In this document: positions 1 through 8,674 of the stretch, one piece after another
Position numbering within the stretch: the first letter of the stretch is position 1
Layout of the letters: every line of letters starts with the position of its first letter
Assembly: GCF_023008405.1 (NCBI RefSeq)
Contig: NZ_CP095376.1
Coordinates: 5,480,001 to 5,544,000 of the forward strand
Direction: 5' to 3'
DNA: 64,000 nt
Source: Amycolatopsis sp. FBCC-B4732
Lineage (GTDB): Bacteria; Actinomycetota; Actinomycetes; Mycobacteriales; Pseudonocardiaceae
Made by a program: the position numbers and the translations under genes
Notes under the pieces: model-generated
The model's database searches: none
What the model was told of the DNA's origin: nothing
The model's input: the letters and a program-made list of their open reading frames with translations, nothing else

Positions 1-377
1 CCGGAAAGCCAGGTCGCGTGCATGTCGTGGCCGCACGCGTGCATGACCGGGACGTCCTTGCCGTGCTCGTCGGTGCCGCGGGCGGTGCTGGCGTAGGACA
101 GCCCGGTCTTCTCCTCGACCGGCAGCGCGTCGATGTCGGCCCGCAGCTGCACGGTGGGCCCCTCGCCGTTGCGCAGCACGCCCAAAACCCCGGTCCCGGC
201 GATGCCGGTGTGCACCTCGTAGCCGTCGCGCTCCAGCCGCCGGGCGAGCTCGGCCGCCGTCCGGGTCTCGGCGAAGGAGAGCTCGGGGTGGCGGTGCAGG
301 TCGATGTACAGCGCTTCGAGCTCGGGAAGCGCCGCGTCGAGCGGGGCGAGGACGTGTTCAAGGGTCACGGAAGCCAT
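1..377 (-). CDS. M20-family amidohydrolase/peptidase, N-terminal part (cut by window edge)
   Basis: Only the first 125 or so residues lie in the window; the gene continues leftwards beyond base 1. The translation from the ATG at 377 begins MASVTLEHVLAPL and contains LHRHPELSF near residue 30, QLRADIDALPV near 77 and the metal-binding MHACGHDMHATW close to the edge. These are the N-terminal signatures of M20D amidohydrolases (IAA-amino-acid hydrolase, hippurate hydrolase, N-acyl aminoacylase), which cleave N-acyl amino acids with two metal ions. The gene is divergent from the methyltransferase, with only about 20 bp between likely starts, so the two promoters must overlap. The substrate cannot be deduced from this fragment. 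A second, complete M20 gene lies at 32898-34091. Confidence 0.85.
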   Translation of the reverse strand, partial: MASVTLEHVLAPLDAALPELEALYIDLHRHPELSFAETRTAAELARRLERDGYEVHTGIAGTGVLGVLRNGEGPTVQLRADIDALPVEEKTGLSYASTARGTDEHGKDVPVMHACGHDMHATWLS

Positions 378-396
378 CGTGGCAGCATTACCCACC

Positions 397-1902
397 GTGA
401 GCACGCGAAGCGTACTGCCCGACCTGAACGACGACGTCTGCGCGCGGCTGCGCGAAGCCTTCCGCCGCACCGGCTACGACGCCGACGGCGTGGTGGCCGC
501 CCTCGGCGGGGCCGCGCACGCCGCGCTGGGCCGCGGGGAGCCGGTGCCCGCCGAGCGCGCCAGCCGCGACGCCGGCGAACTCGGCACGCTGATCCGGCTG
601 TTCCTGCTCGGCGGCACCGAGCCGGAGACCGCGGTCAAGGCCGCGTTCGCGCCGCTGGCCCCCGAAGACGCCGTCGCCGCGGGGCTGCTGACCGCGGTCG
701 CCGACGGGTACCGCGCCGGGCTCGACGTCCGCCCGCACGGCGACGAAGAGGGCTCCTGGTGGGTGGTCTCCGACCTCGACGCCGACGTCCTCGGCAGCAC
801 CGTGCCCGAGGACCACGTGCTCGGCGTCGGCCACGCGTCGCTCTCGCTGATCCGCGCCACCAGCCGCAACCCCGTCGGCACCCTGCTCGACCTCGGCACC
901 GGCAACGGCGTGCAGGCGCTGCACGCGGCGCGGCACGCCCGGCGCGTGACCGCGACGGACGTCTCCGAGCGGGCGCTGGCGCTCGCCGCGGCGACGTTCC
1001 GGCTGAACGAGCTGGACGTCGAGCTGCTGCGCGGCGAGTGGTTCGCGCCGGTCGCGCGGCGGAAGTTCGACCAGGTCGTCTGCAATCCGCCGTTCGTGGT
1101 CGGCCCGGCGCGGGTGGACTACACCTACCGCGACTCGGGGCTGGCCGGCGACGACGCGAGCGCGCTGGTCGTGCGGCAGCTGCCGGGCTTCCTGAACGAC
1201 GGCGGCGTCGGCCACCTGCTGGCTTCGTGGCTGCACACCGGCAAGGAGGACTGGGCCGACCGGGTGAGCCGCTGGCTGCCCGCCGAGACCGACGCGTGGT
1301 TCGTGCAACGCGACGTCGCCGACCCGGCGCTCTACGTCGGCACCTGGCTGCGGGACGCGGGCCTCGACCCGCGCTCGCCGGAGGGCCGGGCGAAGGCGGC
1401 GGCGTGGCTCGACTGGTTCGCGGCGAACGACGTCCGCGGCATCGGGTTCGGCTTCGTCACGCTGCGGCGGGCGGCCGGGGTGGGCTCCCCCACGGTGGTC
1501 TGCGAGGACCTGCGGCAGGCCTACGACGACCCGCTGGGACCGGAGGCGGCGGGCTGGCTGGACCGGGTGGAATGGCTGCGCGAATCGGGTGATTCATTAC
1601 TCGATGTCCGTTTTGTGGTGCCCGACACGGTTTTGCTGGAAAGCGTCGAGGAACCCGGCGACGAAGGCTGGGCGACGTCGATCCGGCGCCTCCACCGCAC
1701 CGACGGACCGGGCTGGCAGCACGAAGTCGACGAACTGGCGACGCGGCTCCTGGCGGGGTGCCGCGGCACGCTGCCGCTGGAGGACCTGATCGAGCTCCTC
1801 GCGGCCGCGCAAGGGCTCGAAGCTTCGGAGCTCGCGGCGGCCGCGTTGCCCGTCGTCCGCGAGCTCGTCCGGCACGGGATGCTCGTCCCGGCGGGGAAGT
1901 GA
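397..1902 (+). CDS. Class I SAM-dependent methyltransferase (NPPF type)
   Basis: About 501 residues. Motif I LLDLGTGNG (about 163-171) binds S-adenosylmethionine, and the NPPF tetrapeptide in VCNPPFVVG (about 230-233) is the hallmark of methyltransferases acting on an amino nitrogen, as in the PrmC, RsmC and HemK group. The 160 residues before motif I form a helical N-terminal domain, and the last 100 residues after the Rossmann core end in a helical, winged-helix-like segment. The target (RNA base or protein glutamine) cannot be told from sequence. GTG at 397 is preferred; GTG at 379 is also in frame, and neither has a clear Shine-Dalgarno sequence, so a leaderless message is possible. The stop overlaps the start of dtd by 4 nt (GTGA), suggesting translational coupling and perhaps a shared role in translation quality. 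Confidence 0.8.
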   Translation: MSTRSVLPDLNDDVCARLREAFRRTGYDADGVVAALGGAAHAALGRGEPVPAERASRDAGELGTLIRLFLLGGTEPETAVKAAFAPLAPEDAVAAGLLTAVADGYRAGLDVRPHGDEEGSWWVVSDLDADVLGSTVPEDHVLGVGHASLSLIRATSRNPVGTLLDLGTGNGVQALHAARHARRVTATDVSERALALAAATFRLNELDVELLRGEWFAPVARRKFDQVVCNPPFVVGPARVDYTYRDSGLAGDDASALVVRQLPGFLNDGGVGHLLASWLHTGKEDWADRVSRWLPAETDAWFVQRDVADPALYVGTWLRDAGLDPRSPEGRAKAAAWLDWFAANDVRGIGFGFVTLRRAAGVGSPTVVCEDLRQAYDDPLGPEAAGWLDRVEWLRESGDSLLDVRFVVPDTVLLESVEEPGDEGWATSIRRLHRTDGPGWQHEVDELATRLLAGCRGTLPLEDLIELLAAAQGLEASELAAAALPVVRELVRHGMLVPAGK

Positions 1903-2324
1903 GGGCCGTCGCGGCCCGCGTCACCCGGGCCGACGTCACCGTCGAGGGCGAGGTCGTCGGCGCGATCGACGAGCCGGGTTTGCTGGTGCTGCTGGGAATC
2001 CACGTCGACGACGACGCGGCGAAGGCCGTGACCATGGCGCGGAAATTGCACGAGCTGCGCGTACTCCGTGACGAGGAATCATGCGCCACCGCGAATGCGC
2101 CACTGCTCGTGGTGAGCCAGTTCACGCTCTACGGCGACACGAAGAAAGGGCGGCGGCCGTCGTGGACGCGGGCCGCCCGCCCGGAGGTCGCCGAACCGTT
2201 GGTGGACGCCGTCGTGGCCGAGCTGCGCGGCCGCGGCGCCACGGTGGCCACCGGGCGGTTCGGGGCGATGATGGCGGTCTCGAGCGTCAATGACGGGCCG
2301 TACACGGTTCTCGTAGAGGTCTAG
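1899..2324 (+). CDS. dtd: D-aminoacyl-tRNA deacylase (DTD)
   Basis: 141 residues, close to the family norm of about 145. DTD hydrolyses D-amino acids and glycine mischarged on tRNA in the cytoplasm. The two signature motifs are present: SQFTLYGD at 73-80 and NDGPYT at 131-136 (usually N-x-G-P-[VF]-T), which form the active site with its cross-subunit Gly-cisPro element. The start GTG at 1899 is chosen because the family begins M-[RK]-x-V-x-Q/A-R-V, exactly matched by MRAVAARV, and because it overlaps the preceding stop as GTGA. It is therefore the second gene of an operon with the methyltransferase. Confidence 0.93.
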   Translation: MRAVAARVTRADVTVEGEVVGAIDEPGLLVLLGIHVDDDAAKAVTMARKLHELRVLRDEESCATANAPLLVVSQFTLYGDTKKGRRPSWTRAARPEVAEPLVDAVVAELRGRGATVATGRFGAMMAVSSVNDGPYTVLVEV

Positions 2325-2463
2325 ACCACGTCGGGATGGTTCAGATCCTGACGTGATTCACATGGGATTCTCAGGTTTCCCGGTCACGGAACGTTCTCAG
2401 CAAAAGCTCAGCAATGGTCGAGCAACCGGAGCGCGCCGGCAGCCGTCTCCTTTTCAGCGAGCC

Positions 2464-2492
2464 GGGAACGTTTTGGATACCCGGAGCGTTGT
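2464..2492 (+). promoter_or_regulatory. Probable ECF-type promoter of sigB (GGGAAC-17-CGTTGT)
   Basis: GGGAAC at 2464-2469 is followed after 17 nt by CGTTGT at 2487-2492. This matches the -35/-10 pattern used by the stress ECF sigma factors SigE, SigH and SigR of actinobacteria. Initiation near 2499 would give a leader of about 110 nt before sigB. In Mycobacterium tuberculosis sigB is known to be transcribed by ECF sigma factors, so the arrangement makes biological sense. The region 2325-2611 shows no gene. Confidence 0.6.
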
Positions 2493-2611
2493 GCCAGATG
2501 TCCAGCCAAGCCGGCCGGACCGGCGTACCGGGATCCACAGGCCCCGGTCCGCGGGGCCGAACCGGCGGGACCACCGCAGCAGCACGTTCAGCCCGTGACC
2601 GGGGAGGCAGA

Positions 2612-3640
2612 ATGTCAGTCCAGACTCTCGAACGCGAGTCGCGCGGGATTCGCGAGCGTATCCCGGCTCAGGTGTCCGAGGAGCCGGTGAGCGTGGGGGC
2701 GCTCGCCGACGGCGACCTCGACGCCCCGAGCCCCGCCGCCGACCTCGTCCGCGTCTACCTGAACGGCATCGGCAAGACGGCCCTGCTCAGCGCGGCCGAC
2801 GAAGTCGAGCTGGCCAAGCGCATCGAAGCCGGCGTCTTCGCCCAGCACATGCTGGACACCGGGGAGAACCTCACCCCGAAGCGCCGCAAGGAGCTTTCCG
2901 CCCTGGTGCGCGACGGTCACGTGGCGAAGAACCACCTCCTGGAGGCCAACCTCCGCCTGGTGGTCTCGCTCGCCAAGCGCTACACCGGCCGGGGGATGCC
3001 GCTGCTCGACCTGATCCAGGAGGGGAACCTGGGTCTGATCCGCGCGGTGGAGAAGTTCGACTACTCCAAGGGGTTCAAGTTCTCGACCTACGCCACCTGG
3101 TGGATCCGCCAGGCCATCACCAGGGGGATGGCCGACCAGGGACGCACGATCCGGCTCCCGGTCCACCTGGTGGAACAGGTGAACAAGCTGGCCCGCATCA
3201 AGCGCGACCTGCACCAGCAGCTCGGGCGCGACGCGACCCACGAGGAGCTGGCGGCCGAGTCGGGCATCCCGGCGCACAAGATCTCGGACCTGCTCGACCA
3301 CTCGCGTGACCCGGTAAGCCTGGACATGCCGGTCGGCACCGAGGAAGACGCTCCGCTGGGCGACTTCATCGAGGACTCCGAGGCGACCGACGCCGAGAGT
3401 GCCGTCATCTCCAGCCTCCTGCAGGACGACCTGCGCCGGGTGCTCTCGACGCTGGACGACCGCGAGCAGCAGGTCATCCGCCTCCGCTACGGCCTCGACG
3501 ACGGCCAGCCCCGCACGCTCGACCAGATCGGCAAGCACTTCGGGCTCTCCCGCGAGCGCGTCCGCCAGATCGAGCGCGAGGTCATGTCGAAGCTCCGCCA
3601 GGGCGAGCGCGCGGACCGGCTCCGCGCCTACGCCAGCTGA
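2612..3640 (+). CDS. sigB: Group 2 (principal-like) RNA polymerase sigma factor SigB
   Basis: 342 residues. The protein follows mycobacterial SigB (about 323 residues) almost throughout: [20 protein letters not shown] in region 1.2, [20 protein letters not shown] and [13 protein letters not shown] in regions 2.2-2.4 (about 131-168), [12 protein letters not shown] in region 3, and the helix-turn-helix [19 protein letters not shown] of region 4.2 near the C-terminus. It lacks the long acidic N-terminus of the essential housekeeping sigma (RpoD/SigA/HrdB), which is why SigB is preferred. It should direct RNA polymerase to -35/-10 promoters in stationary phase and stress. The ATG at 2612 has GGGGAGG 5-6 nt upstream. 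A strong intrinsic terminator follows directly. Confidence 0.93.
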   Translation: MSVQTLERESRGIRERIPAQVSEEPVSVGALADGDLDAPSPAADLVRVYLNGIGKTALLSAADEVELAKRIEAGVFAQHMLDTGENLTPKRRKELSALVRDGHVAKNHLLEANLRLVVSLAKRYTGRGMPLLDLIQEGNLGLIRAVEKFDYSKGFKFSTYATWWIRQAITRGMADQGRTIRLPVHLVEQVNKLARIKRDLHQQLGRDATHEELAAESGIPAHKISDLLDHSRDPVSLDMPVGTEEDAPLGDFIEDSEATDAESAVISSLLQDDLRRVLSTLDDREQQVIRLRYGLDDGQPRTLDQIGKHFGLSRERVRQIEREVMSKLRQGERADRLRAYAS

Positions 3641-3653
3641 CCCGACCGTCTCC

Positions 3654-3690
3654 AGGGCGGGCGCACTCCGTGCGCCCGCCCTCTTTTTTT
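3654..3690 (+). terminator. Intrinsic terminator of sigB
   Basis: A perfect 13-bp stem (3654-3666 AGGGCGGGCGCAC; 3670-3682 GTGCGCCCGCCCT) with a 3-nt loop, followed by C and seven T residues (3684-3690). It begins 13 nt after the sigB stop. This is the only hairpin with a long T tract in the window. Confidence 0.95.
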
Positions 3691-4257
3691 GGCGTGGGCC
3701 CAAGCCGACGACCAGGCATTCCGCGCGGCGCGAAAATTTTCCACGAAAACCGCGTTTTGCCTCCGACGAGCCTGGGTAGCAACCTTCCGCCGGCACCCGT
3801 TCGGCCGCGTTGACTTATGACTTCGGTCACGCCACATTCGTGGAGCGGCTTCGAGCACCGGCATCGGCCTCGCGACCGGGTGTGCACGCATCCGGGAGCT
3901 TCCCCCGGGAGGTCGGGTCCGTCGGGGTGGACCCGGCCTCCCGACCAGCTCCCGCAACGCACCGGCGGCACAACGCGAACGCACCGGGGCGGCACACGCG
4001 CACCCCCACCAGCCGGACCTCCCCGCAACCCCGATCCGAAGCCAGAACACGGCCGGCCGTAGTCACAATCGGGCTTCGGGGTTGTGGGGGACACCGAGCC
4101 CAGGGTTGCGGCAACCAAGCCCAGGGTTGCGGGAACCGAGCCCCCCAGCCGAACGCAAACCGCGTGGGGTGGCCCACAGTGACCGCATGCCTCTTCGGCG
4201 TGCCCTCCCCCGCCGCATAAGCTGACCGGATCCCGGAGCTGGCAAAGGAGCCTGGCA
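3691..4257. other. Non-coding stretch between sigB and fumarase
   Basis: No convincing gene: open frames here are short, Arg/Pro/Thr-rich and lack ribosome sites. The stretch holds the short tandem repeat at 4098-4139 and presumably the fumarase promoter. The only good ribosome site is the AAAGGAG just before 4258. Confidence 0.6.
4098..4139. repeat. Two 21-bp tandem repeats (plus a degenerate third) upstream of fumarase
   Basis: GCCCAGGGTTGCGGCAACCAA (4098-4118, broken here as GCCCAGGGTT + GCGGCAACCAA) is followed directly by GCCCAGGGTT + GCGGGAACCGA (4119-4139), 19 of 21 identical. A degenerate copy (GGGGTTGTGGGGGACACCGA) precedes them. The GGTT-GC-AACC core of the first copy can pair with itself. 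The period is two helical turns, so tandem protein binding is possible, about 120 bp before the fumarase start. Confidence 0.6.
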
Positions 4258-5910
4258 GTGCCGTCCACCACGTTTCAGCACACCGAAGTCCTCCCGCTGG
4301 GCAAGGACACCACCACCGAATACCGGCTGGTCACCGACCAGGGCGTCGAGACCGTCGAAGCCGCCGGGCGGACCTTCCTCAAGATCGATCCCGAAGCGCT
4401 CACCACCCTCGCGCGCACCGCCATCACCGACATCCAGCACCTGCTGCGCACGTCACACCTGAAGCAGCTGCGCGCCATCGTCGATGACCCCGAAGCCTCC
4501 GGGAACGACCGGTTCGTCGCCATGGACCTGCTGCGCAACGCCGCCATCTCGGCCGGTGGGGTGCTGCCCATGTGCCAGGACACCGGGACCGCCATCGTCG
4601 TCGGCAAGCGCGGTGAGGGCGTCCTGACCGGCGGGGACGACGAGCGCGCGCTCTCGCAGGGCATCTTCGACGCCTACCAGCAGCTCAACCTGCGCTACTC
4701 GCAGATGGCGCCGGTCACCTTCTGGGACGAGCGCAACACGGGCACCAACCTCCCCGCCCAGATCGAGCTCTACCACAAGGAGGGCGACGCCTCCTACGAG
4801 TTCCTCTTCATGGCCAAGGGCGGCGGCAGCGCCAACAAGACGTTCCTGTACCAGGAAACCAAGGCCGTCCTGAACCCGAAGCGGCTCGCCCGGTTCCTCG
4901 ACGAGAAGCTGCGCAGCCTCGGCACCGCGGCCTGCCCGCCGTACCACCTCGCGATCGTCGTGGGCGGGATGTCGGCCGAGTTCAACCTCAAGGTCGCGAA
5001 GCTCGCCTCCGCGCGCTACCTCGACAACCTGCCGACCGAGGGCTCGGAGCTGGGGCACGCCTTCCGCGACCCGAGCCTGGAGCAGCAGGTCCTGGAGATG
5101 ACCCGGCAGTTCGGCATCGGCGCGCAGTTCGGCGGCAAGTACTTCTGCCACGACGTCCGCGTCGTCCGGCTCCCCCGCCACGGCGCGTCCTGCCCCGTCG
5201 GCATCGCCGTCTCCTGCTCCGCCGACCGGCAGGCCAAGGCCAAGATCACCGCCGACGGCGTGTTCATCGAACAGCTCGAGCGCGACCCGGCGCAGTTCCT
5301 CCCCGAGGTCACCGAAGAGGACCTCTCCGACGACGTCGTGAGCGTCGACCTCAACCGGCCGATGGCCGAGATCCGCGCGCAGCTCTCGCAGCTGCCGGTC
5401 AAGACGCGGCTTTCGCTCACCGGGCCGCTGGTCGTCGCGCGCGACATCGCGCACGCCAAGATCGCCGAGCGCCTCGACGCCGGTGAGGGGATGCCGGACT
5501 ACCTGAAGAACCACCCGGTCTACTACGCCGGCCCGGCGAAGACGCCCGAGGGCTACGCGTCCGGCTCGTTCGGGCCGACCACGGCCGGGCGGATGGACTC
5601 CTACGTCGAGCAGTTCCAGGCCGCCGGCGGCTCACTCGTCATGCTGGCCAAGGGAAACCGCTCGAAGCAGGTGACGGCCGCGTGCCAGGCGCACGGCGGC
5701 TTCTACCTCGGCTCGATCGGCGGCCCGGCGGCGCGGCTCGCGCAGGACTGCATCAAGAAGGTCGACGTCCTCGAGTACGCCGAGCTCGGCATGGAAGCCG
5801 TGTGGAAGATCGAGGTCGAGGACTTCCCGGCGTTCATCGTCATCGACGACAAGGGCAACGACTTCTTCGCCAGCACCGGCGACCCGGTGCTGCAGATCAG
5901 CTTCCGTTAG
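4258..5910 (+). CDS. Fumarate hydratase, class I (Fe-S dependent)
   Basis: 550 residues, the usual length of single-chain class I fumarases such as E. coli FumA (548). It interconverts fumarate and L-malate in the TCA cycle through an oxygen-sensitive 4Fe-4S cluster. Conserved cysteines appear in LPMCQDTGT (C106), ACPPYH (C226) and [11 protein letters not shown] (C312). The alpha-domain motif KGGGSANK lies near 187-194 and the beta-domain motif GPTTAGRMD near 444-452. The start is GTG at 4258 with AAAGGAG 8 nt upstream. The gene stands alone and ends in a hairpin shared with the convergent secreted-protein gene. Confidence 0.93.
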   Translation: MPSTTFQHTEVLPLGKDTTTEYRLVTDQGVETVEAAGRTFLKIDPEALTTLARTAITDIQHLLRTSHLKQLRAIVDDPEASGNDRFVAMDLLRNAAISAGGVLPMCQDTGTAIVVGKRGEGVLTGGDDERALSQGIFDAYQQLNLRYSQMAPVTFWDERNTGTNLPAQIELYHKEGDASYEFLFMAKGGGSANKTFLYQETKAVLNPKRLARFLDEKLRSLGTAACPPYHLAIVVGGMSAEFNLKVAKLASARYLDNLPTEGSELGHAFRDPSLEQQVLEMTRQFGIGAQFGGKYFCHDVRVVRLPRHGASCPVGIAVSCSADRQAKAKITADGVFIEQLERDPAQFLPEVTEEDLSDDVVSVDLNRPMAEIRAQLSQLPVKTRLSLTGPLVVARDIAHAKIAERLDAGEGMPDYLKNHPVYYAGPAKTPEGYASGSFGPTTAGRMDSYVEQFQAAGGSLVMLAKGNRSKQVTAACQAHGGFYLGSIGGPAARLAQDCIKKVDVLEYAELGMEAVWKIEVEDFPAFIVIDDKGNDFFASTGDPVLQISFR

Positions 5911-5922
5911 CACGCAGGGGAA

Positions 5923-5955
5923 GGGGACACCGGCCCGCCGCCGGTGCCCCCTTTC
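5923..5955 (+). terminator. Probable terminator between fumarase and the convergent gene
   Basis: GGGGACACCGGC (5923-5934) pairs with GCCGGTGCCCCC (5940-5951) with one mismatch and a 5-nt loop, followed by TTTCTT. It starts 13 nt after the fumarase stop and could serve both convergent genes. Confidence 0.6.
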
Positions 5956-5967
5956 TTCCCTGCTCCC

Positions 5968-6648
5968 TCAGCCGACGCGCTCGATCCGCGCGCGCCGGAT
6001 GAGGAACTTTCCGGGCTCCCGAACCTGTTCGAAGGCCGCGTTGTTGAGCAGCGTGCAGCTGCCCGACACCGACGTGACTTCCACCGTGGTGGACTTCGAG
6101 TTGTCCAGGTTCGTCACCTTCAGCCGGGTCCCCGCCGGGAACTGGTTGCTCGACGCGGCCGGTGAGCCGCCTTCGCCCGAGAGCGTCACGGTCGACCCCG
6201 CGCACACGACGTCGCCGGCGGCGCCGGTGTCCACTCCGGACTGGACCGGCTGCTGGTTCTGTTGCTGCGGCCGGCCTTGCTGCGCCGGGGCCTGCTGGGC
6301 CGGTGCTTGGGCAGCCGGGGCCTGCGCGCCTTGGCCGTTGCCCGCCACGACGTTCGCCGTGCACTCCGCGACCTGACGCCGCTGCTGGATCAGGTCGACC
6401 ACCGCCTGCCGGTTGGCGATGCGCGCCGTCGACTGCGCGTCCGGGTTCGCCTGCTGGCCCGCGATGAAGTTCAGGTTGTTCTGCAGTGCGGTGTCGAGTC
6501 CTGCGCAGTTCTCCTTGGGAGCTTCGGCCGCGTTGCTCGCCGGGCTGCTCAGCGCGATCGCGGTCGCGGTGATGCCGGAAACGCCCAGCAACGCGGCCAG
6601 CCCGATGGTCGCCTGCTTGCGGTGCCGACCACTACTCAACCGGGGCAT
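5968..6648 (-). CDS. Secreted Ala/Gln/Pro-rich protein of unknown function
   Basis: 226 residues. The N-terminus (MPRLSSGRHRKQ followed by a hydrophobic stretch to about residue 37 and a small-residue cleavage region SPASNAAEA) is a Sec signal peptide. A folded segment with two cysteines (about residues 45-100, rich in N, Q and helical) precedes a low-complexity linker made of AQAPAQQ-type repeats and GRPQQQNQQ (about 105-140). The C-terminal 85 residues hold two more cysteines (DVVCAGSTVTL and SGSCTLL) in a predicted beta-rich domain, ending basic (LIRRARIERVG). I do not recognise the family. ATG at 6648 is chosen for its GAGGAGG ribosome site. The linker suggests a cell-surface or secreted protein spanning the envelope. 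Confidence 0.75.
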   Translation of the reverse strand: MPRLSSGRHRKQATIGLAALLGVSGITATAIALSSPASNAAEAPKENCAGLDTALQNNLNFIAGQQANPDAQSTARIANRQAVVDLIQQRRQVAECTANVVAGNGQGAQAPAAQAPAQQAPAQQGRPQQQNQQPVQSGVDTGAAGDVVCAGSTVTLSGEGGSPAASSNQFPAGTRLKVTNLDNSKSTTVEVTSVSGSCTLLNNAAFEQVREPGKFLIRRARIERVG

Positions 6649-6749
6649 GCGCCCCTCCTCTCTGATCACCACCTCACTCCGGGACACGGCCCGATAACGA
6701 AGGCGGTTCACCGGATCCGCGAAATTTTCGACGGCTTCGACGGCGGAGT

Positions 6750-8147
6750 TCAGCCGACCGGTACGCCGTGGTCCGAACCATTGACGCGCGCGGCCGTGGC
6801 CAGCGCCCAGCGTCCGGTGGTGAGCAGGCCCAGCGCGAACACCAGCGCCCCGCAGACCGCGACGATCACCCAGGCCACCCGGTCCGCCGCGGGCGTCGCC
6901 GCCGCGACGACCGCGCCGATCACCGCCACGCCCAGGGAAGCCCCGACCTGGCGGCTCGTCGACGCCACCGCCGCCGCGAGACCCGCGCGCTCCCGCGGCA
7001 TCCCCGACACCGCGGCGTTGGTGATCGGCGCGTTGAGCATGCCGAACCCGGCGCCGAAGCACACGTAACCCAGCACCAGCACCGGAATCGGCGTCGCCGG
7101 GCCGATCCCGGCGAGCACGAAGCCGGACACGGCGATCCCGGCGCCGGCGACCAGCAGCGGCAGCCGCGGCCCGCGGGCGGCGACCACCCGGCCCGACAGC
7201 GGCGCGCACACCGCCGTCACCGCGGCCATCGGCAACGTCAGCAAACCCGCGTGCAGCGCGGAAAACCCGCGGGTGTCCTGCAGGTACAGCGAGTTGAGGA
7301 AGAGGAACCCGGACAGCGCCGCGAAGCCGGTGACGGCGGTGAGCGTCGCGCCGGAGAACGGGACGCTGCGGAAGAACCTCAGTTCCAGCAACGGATCCGT
7401 GCGCCGCCGCTCATACGGGAGCAGGACGGCCAGCGCGATCGCGGCCACGGCGAAGCACCCGATGATCTCCGGCGACGTCCAGCCCGCGCCGCGGCCTTCG
7501 ATGATCGCGTAGGTGAGCGTGGCCAGCAGCACGATGACCAGCAGCTGCCCGAACGGGTCGAGGCGGCGCGGGTGCGGCGAACGGGATTCGGGCACGAAGA
7601 ACGCCGTCAGCACGATCGCGGCGACGCCGACCGGGACGTTGATCCAGAAGATCGAGCGCCAGCCCGCCCAGCCGACGAGCGCGCCGCCGACCACCGGCCC
7701 GACCGCCATGCTCAGCCCGACCACCCCGGCCCACACGCCGATCGCGCGGGCGCGCTCGCGGGGTTCGGTGAAGACGTTGGTGACGATGGACAGCGCGACC
7801 GGGTTCAGCATCGACCCGCCGATGGCCTGCAGCGCGCGGAAGGCGATCAGCGTCCCGACGTTGGGGGCGACGCCGCACAGCAGCGAGCCGAGGCTGAACA
7901 GCGCGAGCCCGGTCTGGAACGTGCGGCGCCGCCCGATCCGGTCGGCGGTCGAGCCGGACAGCATGAGCAGGCTCGCCAGCACGAGCGTGTACGCGTCGAT
8001 CGTCCACTGCAGACTCGAGACGGACGCGCCCAGGTCTTCGCGGATCGCCGGCAGGGCGAGGTTCACGATCGTGTTGTCGAGCCCGACGATGAACAAGCTC
8101 AGACAGCAGACGGCCAGGACGACCCGGGGCCGGACGGGCTGGGGCAC
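6750..8147 (-). CDS. MFS drug/proton antiporter, DHA2 family (14 TM)
   Basis: About 465 residues with 14 predicted transmembrane segments. The DHA2 signatures are visible: LDNTIVNLALPAI in TM1, the loop motif A-like GSTADRIGRRRTF after TM2, and the antiporter motif C region GVVGLSMAVGPVVGGALVG in TM5. Such pumps export toxic compounds, dyes or antibiotics using the proton gradient. The chosen start is GTG at 8147, because GAGGG lies 5 nt upstream and because the longer ATG start at 8186 would sit inside an inverted repeat that looks like an operator. No regulator gene lies beside it. The ORF order with the SRPBCC gene (same strand, upstream) may be coincidental. Confidence 0.88.
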   Translation of the reverse strand: MPQPVRPRVVLAVCCLSLFIVGLDNTIVNLALPAIREDLGASVSSLQWTIDAYTLVLASLLMLSGSTADRIGRRRTFQTGLALFSLGSLLCGVAPNVGTLIAFRALQAIGGSMLNPVALSIVTNVFTEPRERARAIGVWAGVVGLSMAVGPVVGGALVGWAGWRSIFWINVPVGVAAIVLTAFFVPESRSPHPRRLDPFGQLLVIVLLATLTYAIIEGRGAGWTSPEIIGCFAVAAIALAVLLPYERRRTDPLLELRFFRSVPFSGATLTAVTGFAALSGFLFLNSLYLQDTRGFSALHAGLLTLPMAAVTAVCAPLSGRVVAARGPRLPLLVAGAGIAVSGFVLAGIGPATPIPVLVLGYVCFGAGFGMLNAPITNAAVSGMPRERAGLAAAVASTSRQVGASLGVAVIGAVVAAATPAADRVAWVIVAVCGALVFALGLLTTGRWALATAARVNGSDHGVPVG

Positions 8148-8161
8148 CGCACCCTCGCAAG

Positions 8162-8196
8162 TAGTTGCACGGACAATATTAAGCACTGTACAACTA
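8162..8196 (-). promoter_or_regulatory. Inverted repeat in front of the DHA2 pump gene (operator candidate)
   Basis: TAGTTGCAC (8162-8170) and GTACAACTA (8188-8196) form 9-bp arms with one mismatch around a 17-bp A/T-richer centre. It lies 15 bp upstream of the chosen GTG start. Spacing and position fit a TetR or MarR-type repressor of an efflux pump; no such regulator is next to it, so the regulator would act from elsewhere. Confidence 0.5.
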
Positions 8197-8213
8197 ATTG
8201 GGTGCGGGCCTCA

Positions 8214-8651
8214 TCAGGCCGGGAACAGCTCCGTGAGCCGCGTGAGGGTCTTCTCGATGCCCTCGGCGTTCTTGCGCGGGAACGGGCTGAGCGTGATGGC
8301 CAGCGGGAACTTCGCCGTCGACCAGTCGAACGTCTCGGTGACCTCGGTGCGGCCGCCGTCGAGGGGTTCGAGGCGCCAGCGCCAGCGGTGGCCGTTGAAG
8401 TGCCGCCACGCGATCAGGCGGCCTTCTTCGAATTCGACCACGGTGTTGAGGATCTTGTAGGACGGGCCCAGCTTCATGTCCATGCCGAACGTGGCGCCGA
8501 GCGAGAGCCGGTCCGGACCTCCCGGCTGGGCGGCCCGGACCGTGCCGGATCCGTCGATGAGCGGGTGCTGGGCCGGATCGGCCAGGAGCCCGAAGATCTT
8601 CTCCGGGGTCGTGGCGACGATCGCGGTGCGTGAGACCTGGCGGCTTCCCAT
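8214..8651 (-). CDS. SRPBCC (START/Bet v1-like) family protein
   Basis: 145 residues. The pattern fits the polyketide cyclase/dehydrase-like SRPBCC fold: an N-terminal beta strand (SRTAIVATTPEKIFGLLADPAQHPLIDGSG split by the first helices), central strands with YKILNTVVEFEEGRLIAWRHF and WRWRLEPLDGGRTEVTETFDW, and a long C-terminal helix (KNAEGIEKTLTRLTELF). These proteins form a deep cavity for hydrophobic ligands; the ligand is unknown. Start at ATG 8651 (GTG 8654 is also possible). It ends about 65 bp before the DHA2 pump on the same strand, with the inverted repeat in between. Confidence 0.8.
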   Translation of the reverse strand: MGSRQVSRTAIVATTPEKIFGLLADPAQHPLIDGSGTVRAAQPGGPDRLSLGATFGMDMKLGPSYKILNTVVEFEEGRLIAWRHFNGHRWRWRLEPLDGGRTEVTETFDWSTAKFPLAITLSPFPRKNAEGIEKTLTRLTELFPA

Positions 8652-8674
8652 CACCCGAGCCTAGGCCAGGGTGA

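Noticed and set aside
3810..4220. 136-codon frame between sigB and fumarase
   Set aside because: Low-complexity Arg/Pro/Thr composition, no ribosome site, overlaps a short repeat; treated as non-coding.
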